Shown one piece after another: positions 24,801 to 34,323 of a stretch of DNA of 64,000 nucleotides. The stretch is from the NCBI GenBank assembly GCA_009617715.1, contig VTFK01000213.1, positions 124,001 through 188,000 of the forward strand. The letters are read 5' to 3'. Source of the stretch: Plectrocnemia conspersa. Taxonomy: Eukaryota; Arthropoda; Insecta; Trichoptera; Polycentropodidae. The first letter of the stretch is position 1. Each line of letters begins with the position of its first letter. The notes beneath the pieces were generated by a model that was not told the origin of the DNA, did not search any database, and saw nothing but the letters and a program-made list of their open reading frames with translations. The translations under genes and the position numbers were made by a program.

Positions 24801-25269
24801 ATAAAAATCTTTAGGTGACTTTGTATTTCTTTTACATATTATTTATTGATTTTTTAACTAGTAAAAATATATAATTGTAAAACTTACCATATACATACAA
24901 GAAAATTGGCAATGAAAATTCACCCAAATATTATTAAAACATGTAATTATTATTCAATTAGTGAGTTTAGACTGTTCAAGTATTTTTTTGAAAGAAAAAA
25001 AATACTTTAATAAAAACATTTGTATGTGTTATTGTTGAGTGTTTTTCTTTTTCTTTAAATAATGTAATAAACAACCTTGTCATCTCAAAAACACACTTTA
25101 AATTGGACGCTCATTGTGTTATTATCTAAGCTTAAACACATGTTATGACAATCGGTTCATTGTACATTTTTTTATAAAAACAAGTACAACGAATTAAATA
25201 TAATGCATTTTCTTATATATATTAAAATTAAATAGTAATAATAATATAGCGTTTATTTTTGAAGAAAAT

Positions 25270-25286
25270 TTTATTGTCAATTTATT
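25270..25286 (-). terminator. Ance poly(A) signals
   Basis: AATAAA occurs on the minus strand at 25,286-25,281 and 25,275-25,270, 75-90 nt after the stop codon. Cleavage near 25,255 is expected. Confidence 0.75.
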
Positions 25287-25360
25287 GAAAGTTAATAGCT
25301 TTAGCCAGATATAATATTAAGTATACAAATATAAAATGAAACGTAGTTCTGAATGTTGAA

Positions 25361-25371
25361 TCAACAATATT
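25361..25371 (-). CDS. Ance: Ance exon 12: terminal coding exon
   Basis: Eleven coding nt after a strong acceptor (TTTTTTTCTATTGCAG) add Glu-Tyr-Cys and stop TGA, in the required phase. Two AATAAA signals follow within 100 nt on the minus strand. The short tail lacks a membrane segment. Confidence 0.8.
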
Positions 25372-28300
25372 CTGCAATAGAAAAAAATATTATATAATGT
25401 AATGCTTGACATTTTAAATTAAAGCATAAATATTATTATACATACCAACTTTACTTGGTTCCCAGCCAATCAACTCCCCAGTTCTTTTATTTTCTGCTTC
25501 TAACCATTGATGTAAAGGTTTAAAATATTCTAGTATTCCACTAGCATCCATTTTTCTTTGACCTGTCAACATTTCCATGCCGTCTTGCCACGGCCGAGAT
25601 GAACCCAATTGCAACATTTTTCTTAAAACAGTAAACACAATCAATGAAAGATACTTATTATGAAATCTATTATATTTTATGTCATAATCAAATTACCCTA
25701 ATGCATTTCCAGCTGGAACACTTTCATATATATCGCAATCGGTGAGCTTTTTAGAATCATCTCCTGGTACGTATTCGCCAGCTTTTTCGCAAAGTGACCG
25801 ATGGAATTGGAATTGGATGATGAAACTCACATAATATCTATAGTATTTTAAAACAAAAGTTAATAATTGTTATAAAAATAATTATTAATATCTCTATTTA
25901 TTAAGTCTAATTTTAGTTTAGAGAGCATTTAAGAGAATGTAATACTTTCTAGTTGTAGACTATATTTGGTTTAATGTATTTTATGAAAGCATCAACAGTC
26001 AGACAATTTCAATTTCATTGCTGCAGTAACTGCAGTAATTGAAATAACATCTAGTTAATAAGACAATTGTTGTTCAACACAGATTTCAGTCAAAGTAATA
26101 TTTTGCACAACGATTTGTTTTTATATGTTAAAAACAATGATGGTTAAAATCACCTCTTGACTTTTATTCTAGGGATATTGTTATATTGTAGTAAGAGGTG
26201 TATAAATCTACGCCACGTAATACAAATAGATATAATCATAAAAGTTGGTACAAAAACAAAAAAGGACCATTAGTAATAGCAATAAATGATGCTTTTATCA
26301 GATGCATTAATAAAGTTAAGGAACACGATTTTTTGTAGCAATACTTATGCATCACCATTTATATACGAACCTTGCATATTCGACATCAGCAGATACATGA
26401 TATTTTGCTGCTGCATCAAAGTCTGCTTCGGTACGTTTCGTCGGAGGCTCCAAACCTTGATACGATTCTCTCAATTTCCAGAAATCACAGTTGTAAGTAT
26501 TTGGTGTAGTATCACCTCTGAATATGGCGTAACGATATTTATCGAGTAACAACGCAAACGGCAAGAAGACAACTTTATCGATACCCTACGATGATAATAT
26601 ATAATGTAGTAAAATATTGTAAGAATGTATTTAATACATTAAAAGATATTTACCTTAGTATATAAGTTGTTAATCTCTAATTGTGCATCGTCTGGAATAT
26701 CACCTAATAGTTTAATTTTCCTCAAGTGTTTTGGGGACGATACTGAAAGAGCAATTGTGTCACCAACGGCTTCATGAAATCCTAAAAATGATATAATATA
26801 TACATCAAGTATATAATTGTTATTATGAATATGTTATAAGTATTTAGGAGTTGTATAAGGTTAGTGATATAAATTAATGACTATATCGAGACCATTCGAC
26901 GTGACATATAAAATCGATATGTGATATGTCCATTTTATACGATTTATTTTATATATATGTATACATGTTAGTGAATGTGTATTACCATTGAAAATATATC
27001 TTACTGTCATTTCGGTAAAATCATAACGGAATATATTTTTACCGGTAGAAAAAAATATTTCAACTAAAATATAATTTCACTGACAGGTGTTAGTGAATTT
27101 ATATGCTACTCTAAGCTGTCATTTTACAGGTGTCTATTTAAGTTCTTTTAAGAAAAAAAATTATTAAAATTAAAAAAAAGTTGTAGGATGACACATCACC
27201 TGTTAATGTCAAAATGTTCAAACCCAAACTACAGTTTTTGAACTTTCATTAGATCAAGTTGGATTTGGTTTATTCGTTAAGGTTAGGTTTGATTTGAACA
27301 GCAAATGGATGTTTCGCAACTGTCAAATTGGGTTTCAACGACAGTAGGGCGATACATTAAAGTTAGGGCAAAAATGTTCAGTTTGATACATTTTCACTGG
27401 TCTAGTTAGTGAAATTATATTTTTACTAGTGAAAATGTAATTTCAATGAAAAATACATATTCACTGTAACATATACATTATATATGTACATATATGCAAA
27501 TTAAAATTAGAAAACTAGTATTTTAAAGCTGTTCATCCAGACGTGTTCCAAAAAGAGTTATATTAATGCAATCCGGGGGCAGAATTTGGTCACATGATAA
27601 TGGTATTACTTAAGGTGACTAGCTTTTGTAAATATTAAAGGAAGACACTAAATATATAAAGGTCATTTCAAAAGTTTTTCTGAAAAGATCATCAAAATTT
27701 TTTTGAAGAGAAATTGCTACGGGGGCGCAAAAAAAGTCATTTTAGAAATTTTTATTTAAAAATGACAAACGAGGGCAACATATTTGAAGAAGACAATCCT
27801 CAGAGTAGGACGTCTAGTCACTTTACATTACTTATTCTCCAAAATTCAAATTCAAATAAAAATCTCAAAATAATACTATTTTATGATGGAATCTTTTAGC
27901 ACAGAAAGGCAAATGTTAAATGTAATAAAAAATGCCTTATTAATAATTAACGTACGTTTTTCGTGTAACTAAATGTGACATGTCTGATATATAATAGATT
28001 CTAGATATCATAAGTTTATTCTGATTCCTTAAATGAATTTTAGATATGTCACTTCAACATTAGAATAAACTTGTGATTTTTACTGCTATCATTATATGTA
28101 AGTCACCTAGCATCCGTAAAAGATTAAGCCACTATTAGAAGAATACGAGAGTATACATTGATTGTTATCAATATTCACAAACCATTTATGTAAATTTCAC
28201 TACAACTATTAAAAATATCTAACTACACAAAATACACATACACATATCACATCACGAAGCCGTAATAACTAAACTTTAAAATATTTAAACTACCACTAAA

Positions 28301-31300
28301 AGGATCACAATATACAAAATAGATACCAACACCATTCTTATAGACCAGCCCAATAAAATAGCTGTTTTATACCTGGATTGGCACCCTCTTTATATACGTT
28401 CGGTTGATCTTTATACTGCAAGAAATATTGTATATGGCCCATTTCGTGATGAACGGTCTCGAGTTGGTTATGAGTCACTACAGTGCACTGTTTTATCCTT
28501 AAAATTGCAAACAGAAATTGTTAGTCGTGCGTTGAATTAAAATAGGCATACCTGGATTGGCTCCTTCTCTATAAATAGCCGGTAGATGTTTATATTGCAA
28601 ATAATACTGAATGTGGCCCATTTCATGATGGATAACTCTAAATTCATCATTGTTAACGACTGTACACATTTTTACCCTTAAAAGTGAATTGTTATAGATA
28701 AAGGCACCGAAGAGCAATCAAATCAATGTTATCTGAACGTTTTAATCAAACTTATATGAGAATTGATCACATTTCAATAATAATATGTATTCTGTATTAA
28801 ATACAAAGGTTGATCAAATAAAATCTTCAAAATTGAAATAAAATCAAAGGCATCTTTAGTTGATAATTTCGTTATTATAGACTTTAAAAAGCTGATAGCT
28901 ATGATTCCAAAGAGAAGCATTATATTATCAGTTTTTTTAAGCAGTAAAGTAATGATATCTATTTTGATGATTAATAGGCGAATGTTTTCTTATGAGTATG
29001 AAATTTCGTTATGTTATGACCCTACAAGTCATTCTACATGCAGACAAAATACTTTTTTTTTAGAGAAATCCATGCACTTTGTAAAAGATGGTGAATTTTA
29101 AATTAAACATATTAGAAACTACAATACATAAAAAAAAGATCAGGATAATTATGTACTAATTTTGCTCAATAAATGATTAAAAATATATATTAAAGATTTC
29201 GTTTGAATCGCCCTTGTTTAACGAATGGTTGTATATGAAGTGTAAATCAACCTAAAATCTTCTCCGTCGTAGAAGTCCCATGCGGACGCATGACACACCA
29301 TTTCTCTACCATCATTGGGTTTTTCTATGATCGAATTTTCCCAAAACTTAGGTGGCATTGCCGTTAAATTGAGTGATTTGAAAAAATCATCGGAGAGCTG
29401 GAACATCTTCAATGGTGTGTATCCCTATAAAAAAAATTGTGATTAAAATTACAAATTTAAGATATTAATCTATAAATATAATACTTGAGCTATCATTTCA
29501 GGAGTGACATCTAAGCTCTGTTTGTCCGGGTAGGGTGTGGTAAATGATGCCAAGTTACCCCACGATTGCGCCCATACATTTCCTGTAAACATATCATAAT
29601 GAATCTATTCAATTATAATAACAATAATTATATAAGAAACACCTAATTACGCATAGAACATTAAAAACTTAGTAACGAGGTAAATAATTAATATTTCATT
29701 ACTGGTTTTAAAGTTGGCTAAATTAATTTTTGGTTTACTTTAATATTTTTACTGTTCATAGATGTCTACATGTGTAAAAATAATTGAATATTTTATTATT
29801 AAATTTATAGTGGATCTATATATAACAGCAACCTGTCTGATTTTATAAAATACAACAATATTTTCGAGCAATTTATAAACATTTGGACTTAGGCTATTAA
29901 GACAAATAAATATAAAAATCTCTTAATTTGTGTATACTACTTTTTCAATAAGCATGATTTATAATTACTAGTTTATGTAAATATAAATTGTTCCAAACGA
30001 AGTAGCACATTGGGTGTTAGTTAATATTAGAGCGTTAAAAAAAGAAGTTATGATCAGTTGTTATTTAGAATTTTTGAAAACTATATCCTTTTCATTTGCT
30101 TTTCAGTATTTGTTCTAATTTAATTTTCTATATTGTTTAAGAATATAATGTCGTTCTAATATTTTAAAATATATTTCAATATATTAAATATTAGATTTTT
30201 CGATCAAACATAATGAGTAACAGTTTTGGTTATACTGCTTTATACATAAGTATAAAACAGTCCTCTAATTTTAGTTTCATACTAAGGCTCTCATATAAAT
30301 ATAGTTCTCTGTTTTGAGTATATAATTAACAGTCAAGACCCCTTGCAAATGATACACTTCTTTAAAGCCAATGCCAAATTAAGACCTTCAAATTTTTATG
30401 TGTAATTTTTCTGAAGAATCGCCTTTCACACAAATATGTCTATAAATATAAAAACAATGACTTTCTAAATCTTTTTCTAAGATTTAATATAAATCAATCA
30501 CAGATTGATTTACATTAAATCCAACTGCTGGTTACATATTATATAAAGCATACCTAAAAGATGAGCTGGGATCGGTCCTTTTCTATTGATTACATCTTTC
30601 CCGTATTTATCGTACAACCTTTTTCTAACATAAGCGTGCAATTGAAGATATAACGGCTTCATTTGCTCCCAAGTTCTATCCATTTCATCTTCAAAGTTGT
30701 CTTGTTCGTATTCTCGAAGCCAAGACTCAGCATTATCGTTGTAACCTGTTTCAATTAACAATATAAATTAATATTCAAATACATTTATGCATATAATCAT
30801 TAATATTACCATTTAATTTAGCTGCTTCGTTACTGAAGCCAACATATTTTATGAACAATTCTTTAGCTGGCCGACCGGCTGCTTTGTGCCATTCTAGCCA
30901 GGTGTGCTTAAGTTCCTCTGGATTTGTGCTGGTCGCAAATATTTCAGTAATATCTAAACATTGCGTAATATAAAGCATTAAATGTTAAAATATATAGTAT
31001 TTAACACAATATGTATATGACTTACCAGGCTCTAAGCTTAGATCACATTTTGTTTTATTGTCAAAAGCACATATTTTTTGAAGTCGCATAATTTGTTTGC
31101 ATGTCCGACAAAGCTTTTTGGAGCTGTTCAAATTTATCGGCCGGTAAAGCAGCCGATCCAAGTTTAGAATATTTCGAAAACTGTCTCTTCAAATCTTTAT
31201 CTTGAAAGTCTGTCCAGTTGAACGCCGTCGTATCTTTCCATGCCTTTTTACTTTCCTCGGACATAACCAAGGAAGCGTTCAACTAAAATATTTTATTTAA

Positions 31301-31570
31301 TTAGAATAGGTACAAAAGATACTAATAATAAAATACAATAAATTTTCAAACCTTCTCTGCTTCAGTTTCAGTTGTGATATTGGAAGCGTAAGCCCATTCA
31401 GCTAGAGCTAATAGATTTTGTCTATTTCCTGCTTCAACGTTCAGTTTTTTCATGTACTCTCTTCCCCGTTGTTCTTCATCCTCTAGATTTACATCTTTAC
31501 CTTTTACGGTGACTGCAAAAATTATACCTATAATAATGCCCACCAATACGACCCCGACTCCAATCTTCAT
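25361..31570 (-). CDS. Ance: Angiotensin-converting enzyme (Ance), complete single-domain gene
   Basis: This encodes a peptidase-M2 zinc dipeptidyl carboxypeptidase that trims C-terminal dipeptides from peptides at the cell surface or in haemolymph. Twelve exon positions in consistent phase give 625 residues (Drosophila Ance is about 615). Residues 4-22 are a hydrophobic signal or anchor. HEMGH is at 378-382 and the third zinc ligand at Glu406 (FHEAVGD). His348, Lys506/His508, Tyr515, Arg517 and Tyr518 match human His353, Lys511/His513, Tyr520, Arg522 and Tyr523 with exactly the human spacing. The protein ends soon after the domain (...KVEYC), with no C-terminal membrane segment. Two oddities stand out: two alternative versions of the zinc exon (28,552-28,676 and 28,373-28,497), and one surplus base in exon 2. 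Its paralogue lies 7 kb downstream in the same direction. Apart from the exon-2 shift the enzyme looks active. Confidence 0.95.
25446..25621 (-). CDS. Ance: Ance exon 11
   Basis: 176 nt encoding [18 protein letters not shown], then [20 protein letters not shown] and [15 protein letters not shown], the end of the M2 fold. Acceptor TTTTAAG, donor GTATGT. Read-through of the donor would add about ten residues and stop. Confidence 0.94.
25697..25837 (-). CDS. Ance: Ance exon 10: Arg-Tyr-Tyr active-site helix
   Basis: 141 nt encoding [17 protein letters not shown] through [19 protein letters not shown]. Tyr518 equals the transition-state Tyr523 of human ACE, and the preceding Arg equals chloride-binding Arg522. 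FHRSLC replaces the usual FHEALC. Acceptor CTATAG, donor GTAATT. Confidence 0.95.
26371..26585 (-). CDS. Ance: Ance exon 9: Lys-Tyr-His substrate site
   Basis: 215 nt encoding [19 protein letters not shown], then [16 protein letters not shown] and [13 protein letters not shown]. Lys506 and His508 equal human Lys511 and His513. Acceptor ATCGTAG, donor GTTCGT. Confidence 0.95.
26654..26781 (-). CDS. Ance: Ance exon 8: third zinc ligand
   Basis: 128 nt encoding [19 protein letters not shown] through LEINNLYTK. The Glu of FHEAVGD is the third zinc ligand, 28 residues after the first His as in human ACE. Acceptor TTTTTAG, donor GTAAAT. Confidence 0.95.
26967..27472. mobile_element. MITE, ACAGTGAATGTGTATTACCA family, in an Ance intron
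   Basis: The left end (GTTAGTGAATGTGTATTACCA) and right end (TATTCACTGTAAC) are inverted. The interior holds the block GGTTTGATTTGAACAGCAAA that is found inverted at about 53,200-53,290. It lies between exon 7b and exon 8. Confidence 0.8.
28373..28497 (-). CDS. Ance: Ance exon 7b: alternative zinc-binding exon, version B
   Basis: 125 nt, 25 of 41 full codons identical in product to version A. It encodes IKQCT, then [18 protein letters not shown] and YKEGANPG. Acceptor TTTTAAG, donor GTATAA. Residues equivalent to human ACE 376-380 are Asn-Gln-Leu-Glu-Thr. No stop, frameshift or lost zinc ligand is seen, so it is not a decayed duplicate. IKQCT resembles the common ACE sequence more than version A does. 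Confidence 0.93.
28552..28676 (-). CDS. Ance: Ance exon 7a: alternative zinc-binding exon, version A
   Basis: 125 nt. It encodes the disulphide Cys (VKMCT), then [18 protein letters not shown] and YREGANPG. Acceptor TTTTAAG, donor GTATGC. It has the same length, phases and borders as version B 54 nt downstream. Residues equivalent to human ACE 376-380 are Asp-Glu-Phe-Arg-Val. Using both versions (250 nt) would shift the frame, so only one can be in a functional mRNA. Confidence 0.93.
29252..29424 (-). CDS. Ance: Ance exon 6 (CHASAW)
   Basis: 173 nt encoding [20 protein letters not shown] through [16 protein letters not shown]. The substrate-site His348 is present, unlike in the paralogue. 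The donor is the weak GTTGAT, which may matter because the next exon is chosen between two versions. Confidence 0.94.
29485..29582 (-). CDS. Ance: Ance exon 5
   Basis: 98 nt encoding [19 protein letters not shown] to MIAQ. The Gln in WAQSW corresponds to human ACE Gln281, which holds the substrate carboxylate. Acceptor TTTACAG, donor GTATTA. Confidence 0.93.
30554..30745 (-). CDS. Ance: Ance exon 4
   Basis: 192 nt. It encodes [13 protein letters not shown] through [18 protein letters not shown] and GPIPAHLLG. Acceptor TGAAACAG, donor GTATGC. An intron interrupts the codon of the conserved Gly after AHLL; the paralogue lacks this intron. Confidence 0.94.
30810..30953 (-). CDS. Ance: Ance exon 3
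   Basis: 144 nt. It encodes [20 protein letters not shown], then [18 protein letters not shown] and NEAAKLNG, a clear M2 segment. Acceptor TGTTTAG, donor GTAATA. Confidence 0.94.
31026..31282 (-). CDS. Ance: Ance exon 2, with one-base frameshift
   Basis: 257 nt. Flanking exon phases (0 in, 1 out) require 256. The reading frame is ACE-like ([15 protein letters not shown], then MQTNYATSK). It then hits a stop unless one A of the A6 run (plus-strand T-run 31,074-31,079) is dropped, after which [16 protein letters not shown] follows, the conserved disulphide loop. Either an assembly or sequencing homopolymer error, or a disabling allele. Confidence 0.9.
31352..31570 (-). CDS. Ance: Ance exon 1: signal/anchor and start of ACE domain
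   Basis: 73 codons from ATG 31,570 to donor GTTTGA. The N-terminus [20 protein letters not shown] is a strong hydrophobic segment with no clear AXA cleavage site, so either a signal peptide or an uncleaved anchor. [14 protein letters not shown] is the conserved ACE N-terminal helix. The exon's acceptor (GTTTCAG) lies six bases before the ATG, so at least one upstream exon exists. Confidence 0.93.
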
Positions 31571-31728
31571 TATAGTCTGAAACAAAACATATATTTTAAT
31601 ATAAGATATTCTGCTGCATAACATCTTACTATTAGGTAAGTAAGTCTAAGCATGTATTTATGAATATATCTATTTATATGTATATATACGAAAACAATGC
31701 TTGCAATTTAATTGCTAAATAACAGTAC

Positions 31729-31790
31729 CTGTTGCTTACAAATCTAAGACAAGACTGAATCTTCCACACAGAATTTTCATTCTTTTATTT
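31729..31790 (-). promoter_or_regulatory. Ance proximal core promoter and tiny 5' UTR exon
   Basis: On the minus strand AAATAAAAGA (31,790-31,781) lies about 30 nt before TCAGTC, a match to the arthropod Inr consensus, with the predicted start A at 31,756. A 27-nt untranslated exon would end CAACAG at donor GTACTG (31,729), and the next acceptor is at 31,577. Motif evidence only. Confidence 0.5.
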
Positions 31791-32843
31791 CCCGAAGAGT
31801 GCAGGTCATTTATTAGTTGAGTGGCAATATATTTTCGCTTTATGACGCAAGGTTAGTTTTTTTAGATAAATAGAAATCGGAACAGTCTTTCAATATTATG
31901 TAACAATAATTTTACTAGAATATTATTAATATACTGTAATATAAACGTCAATAATTGTTTTGCCAAAAATAATAGACAACTTGTATATGTAAAATAAAAA
32001 GTAAATTTTATATATTTCTTTTTAATAGCAAGGATTTTAATAACATTTACTTTGACAAATATAAAGATATATTATTTAAATTAAATTTCAATTATTGATT
32101 ATGATTTTTTAAGTTGTGTGATGAACTCTAGAAAATAAATTAAAATTCGCTACAAAAATATACTCGATAATATATATTTGTATAAAAATATTAGTTTTTG
32201 ATATAATCTTTAGCTGTATATATATATATATGGACATTTTGAGTTTTGGTTATTGTAGCAATATGGCGAATTTGTTGTTGTATATTTTTTTTACCAAATA
32301 GATATTTTGATGCATTGCTGTCTAAATAATTTCGATGCAATTTAGCAATATAACGATTATCGAATTAAATTTTCTATATTGTAATAAAAAATGTGAAATT
32401 TACCTCTGTCCTATATATTTCTATACTTATTAGTTTATTAATAAATTTTAATACATATAAGAAATATATCAGAAAGTAAAGATACAAGGTTAAAATCGAA
32501 TATTGTTTTTATTCGATTAGCAACACTGCCGTCAGGGCCGACTAAGTACAAAAGGAAAATGATTACTTGGGGTTTAACTAACTTTATAAATATTAACAGC
32601 ATTCTTTATTACAAAACTGTATACGATAAAATATTATCTAGGTCTTCGCTTGTGGTATTTTTGACCTCTATTTGTCTACCTGAAATGCCTTTATATTATA
32701 TATAATAAAATAAGAGAGAATGAATCAGTTTTAAATTTTAACGATAATTATCAAACAAAACATTCACAAAGTAAACAGCTGCGTGAAACTCTTTTAGGAT
32801 TACAATTTTACTGAATGATATGGTTTGTGGGTGCTCGAATTTT

Positions 32844-32960
32844 TCCAGACAGGATTATTCCGGACACGAATTTTGCGGACACAATCTTTCTGGACAGTGA
32901 TATTTCCGAACAGGATTTTTGCAGACACTGATAATTTCGGACACAGATTATTCGGAACAA
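32844..32960. repeat. 15-bp-period minisatellite
   Basis: About eight degenerate units of the form TCCGGACACGAATTT run head to tail, mostly at exactly 15 bp. It lies in the possible first intron of Ance, or intergenic. Confidence 0.8.
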
Positions 32961-33323
32961 GAGAATATTTTTAAAATTATATTAAAACAAAGATCATTAT
33001 GATTGTTAAATTTATAACTACTAAGTTCAATATAGCAATTAATTTAAATAAAATCTAGTGAATAAATATTTACTTGATGAAAAACGTTTTATCAGTGTTT
33101 CAAAATAACCGTTGTAGGTATTTTGATTATTTTTATCGCATTTTTAACTAGTTCAAAAGGATTTACGACCTTGATCACATCGGCAATTACTGGCAACCAA
33201 TGATAGTCTATCACCAATCGAATCATCAACGACTACAACGAAGACTCTCGAATTGACTGAATTTGGAATTTACTAAAAAGTGCAACCAGCTCAAACGAAT
33301 ATTTTATAAAATACTCTTTAGAT

Positions 33324-33560
33324 TGGAAGCGGATTATTGTTATTTGCACAGACGATGCCCCAGCAATGACAGGAGTACATTCTGAAGTAACCTCAAAAAT
33401 TCGAGCGGATGCGAATTTTGATTTTTTAAACAATCACTGTGTAATCCACCGTCAAGTACCGACGTCGAAAATAATGCTTCCCGAACTCTTAATATTTTAA
33501 AATAATTCTATTAAAGTTGTAAATTTTATAAGGAAACCAATTAATAGTAGGTTATTTTAA
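33324..33560 (+). pseudogene. hAT-type transposase relic (ZBED5/SCAND3-like)
   Basis: One frame reads WKRIIVICTDDAPAMTG, then VTSKIRADANFDF, NNHCVIHRQVPTSK and, after an in-frame stop at 33,498, IKVVNFIRKPINSRLF. CTDxAPAM, HCxIHRxxxxSK and a following VVNxI...NSRLF are the hallmark order of hAT-derived (Buster/ZBED5-like) transposases. Internal stop and missing ends make it a pseudogene. Confidence 0.8.
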
Positions 33561-34323
33561 CAAAAATGTAATATAAATGTATGAGGTCTAAATACAACGA
33601 TATTTTGTATTACATTGAAATTAGATGTCTAAATTATTTAGGATTATCTAAATTATTTAACAAGGAGGAATGGACCTTGAAGTTGACATAATTAACAAGG
33701 TAAATTAATTGAATTTACAGCTTCAAAGTGCATTACCTTGAAGAAATTGACTGTGTAAAGGAAACTCTTCGCGCGTTGGGTGTCAAAACTTTGAGCATGC
33801 GCAAGAAACTCGTTTTCATGCTCACCAGATGTATCGAGGTACATTGTAACTGTTTAACATATATAGAGAGGTGTTCTAAAAATATTTTAGGTTAATACAA
33901 AATATCTGGACATTTTTTCCTAAATATATGCTTATGATATTTTGAATATATATGTATGTGTACAAACTATATGCATTTGAATTTAAAACATATTAAAATA
34001 AAGAATTTTCGCCTTAATATAACAGTTTTATGTAGTAAAAAAAGCTATTTATTCACTTCATTAGTTAAGTTAATTATGTTTAACTACTTCATTAAAAGTT
34101 AATTAACATCCACCAGTGATGTAAGGTTTATTTATTTAAAGCGTGCAAATGAAAATCTAACAAATCTATGATGTATACGTATAAAAATAAATAATACAAA
34201 TTATCAGATAGTTTTTTTTCAATATAATGCTTGAAATACCGATAGATTTGAGTGTTAAAAATAGCAATTGATAAATATTTACAATAGAAAAAATCAATAT
34301 AGATAATAATCACATATTCCATG

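Larger units (their letters stand above)
18436..25264. other. Intergenic region between the two ACE genes
   Basis: About 6.8 kb, AT-rich, without a supportable gene. It holds the dispersed-repeat copies at 20.15-20.52, 21.60-21.90 and 22.70-22.83 kb, a hairpin at 23,207-23,242, a MITE fragment at 24,676-24,800, and GC-richer patches at 21.17-21.33, 22.08-22.51 and 24.00-24.14 kb that could be regulatory. Confidence 0.6.

Noticed and set aside
26286..26549. Plus-strand 87-codon frame
   Set aside because: Antisense shadow of Ance exon 9.
28498..28551. One of the duplicated zinc exons being a dead copy
   Set aside because: Both keep frame, splice sites, HEMGH and the conserved Cys, and their differences fall at pocket positions rather than at random.
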